5,311 nt of DNA from Pseudomonadota bacterium (GTDB lineage Bacteria; Desulfobacterota; Desulfobacteria; Desulfobacterales; RPRI01): assembly GCA_018830925.1 (NCBI GenBank), contig JAHJRK010000543.1, positions 1 through 5,311 on the forward strand, written 5' to 3'. This document shows positions 4,730 through 5,311 of this stretch, piece by piece (positions within the stretch are counted from its first letter, which is position 1; each line of letters starts with the position of its first letter). The notes below the pieces were generated by a model. It did not search any database, was not told the DNA's origin, and was given only the letters and a program-made list of their open reading frames with translations. The position numbers and the translations under genes are program-made.

Positions 4730-5311
4730 AAACCGATTAACTGTGGATCGATACAGGTACCGGTACTTGCCGCCGGAAAGGGCTGGCTGGTTGCGGATAA
4801 GCCTGCCGGCATGACTGTTCACAACCAGCCCGGGCTTGATCTTTGCTCCTTTGCATTAACCTATCTTCAAAATGATACGGATGCAAAGGGGAAGATAGCT
4901 ATTGACCCGGATTTTGGCGTCAATCCTGTTCACCGTCTCGACAAGGAGGCAAGCGGCGTAATTTTTCTGGCCTCCTCCCGGGAGATGTTTCGATTTTTTT
5001 CAAACCAGTTTCAATCCCGCCAGGTAATAAAGCGGTATGTCGCTATTTTGCATGGCCTTCTCGAAAACCCGGAAGGAAATGATTTGTGGGAGAGATGGCG
5101 GTGGCCTCTTGCTAATACTGCCGGGGGACGCATTAATCCTGAAGGCCCAGGGCGCCGGCAGCATAGCGAGACCCGTTACCGGGTTCTTGACCATAGTGCT
5201 CATTATACGATGGTGGAAATTGAGCTTCTCTCAGGCCGGACGCATCAGATCCGGCGACATGCGAAACTGTCCGGTCATTCGGTAGTCGGTGACGCGCGAT
5301 ATGGCTCGACC
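4727..5311 (+). CDS. RluA-family pseudouridine synthase (3' end outside window)
   Basis: The frame is open from 4721 to the window end; 195 codons are visible from TTG 4727. The enzyme converts uridine to pseudouridine in structured RNA, in the cytoplasm. Motifs in order: 'WLVADKPAGMTVH' (about 20-32, motif I), 'NPVHRLDKEASGVIFLA' (66-82, motif II with catalytic Asp72), 'KRYVAILHG' (102-110), and 'LLSGRTHQIRRHAKLSGH' followed by 'VVGDARYG' near the edge. No S4 RNA-binding domain precedes motif I, unlike RluC/RluD types, so it resembles the short RluA/TruC type; the exact target (rRNA or tRNA) cannot be told. A stop at 4718-4720 limits the start. TTG 4727 is the only usual start codon before motif I; ATG 4811 lies inside motif I and is too late. 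No good binding site precedes TTG, only GAG at 4719-4721. That leaves room for translation coupled to the M24 gene 48 bases upstream. Confidence 0.92.
   Translation, partial: MKPINCGSIQVPVLAAGKGWLVADKPAGMTVHNQPGLDLCSFALTYLQNDTDAKGKIAIDPDFGVNPVHRLDKEASGVIFLASSREMFRFFSNQFQSRQVIKRYVAILHGLLENPEGNDLWERWRWPLANTAGGRINPEGPGRRQHSETRYRVLDHSAHYTMVEIELLSGRTHQIRRHAKLSGHSVVGDARYGST

Noticed and set aside
1..5311. CRISPR array, tRNA, rRNA or intact transposase
   Set aside because: No spaced repeat array, cloverleaf, rRNA-like stretch or transposase motif was seen on either strand. The repeats present are two-copy direct repeats, hairpins and one short tandem array.

Overview
The window holds six protein-coding genes that I can support, all on the + strand. 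Two of them run off the window edges. Gene content and style suggest a Gram-negative anaerobe of the Desulfobacterota type, mainly from the AT-leaning cytidylate-kinase-like protein with its typical opening motif, the M24/SCP2/ABM mix, and hairpin repeats carrying a GATATGGGGGACA core. This is an inference from recollection of families; no rRNA or other taxonomic marker is present.

Layout. 1-607: the C-terminal part of a DUF3014 protein. 608-770: intergenic DNA with a strong hairpin. 771-1598: a cytidylate-kinase-like protein with a probable BON-like tail. 1599-2335: the most unusual stretch, with a small ABM-domain (antibiotic biosynthesis monooxygenase-like) gene set between two perfect 44-base direct repeats 495 bases apart. 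Two tiny open frames overlap its start and stop codons. 2336-2899: a small multi-pass membrane protein of unknown function. 2915-2940: a second copy of the GATATGGGGGACA core, again able to fold. 2974-3375: an SCP2-type lipid-binding protein. 3405-3442: a long hairpin in front of the next gene. 3461-4678: an M24 (creatinase/Xaa-Pro aminopeptidase-like) protein that appears to lack one conserved metal-binding glutamate. 4665-4729: five tandem copies of a 13-base unit that cover the M24 stop codon and end on the probable TTG start of the last gene. 4727-5311: an RluA-type pseudouridine synthase, cut by the window end.

The genes do not form an obvious single pathway. The M24 and RluA genes are close enough (48 bases) to be co-transcribed. 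SCP2 and M24 are 85 bases apart with a hairpin between them. The ABM and membrane-protein genes each sit 76 to 115 bases downstream of a copy of the 44-base repeat, so a shared control element is possible. No CRISPR array, tRNA, rRNA or intact transposase was found. The best candidates for something new are the repeat-flanked ABM cassette, the 13-base tandem repeat at the M24/RluA junction, and the altered M24 metal site.
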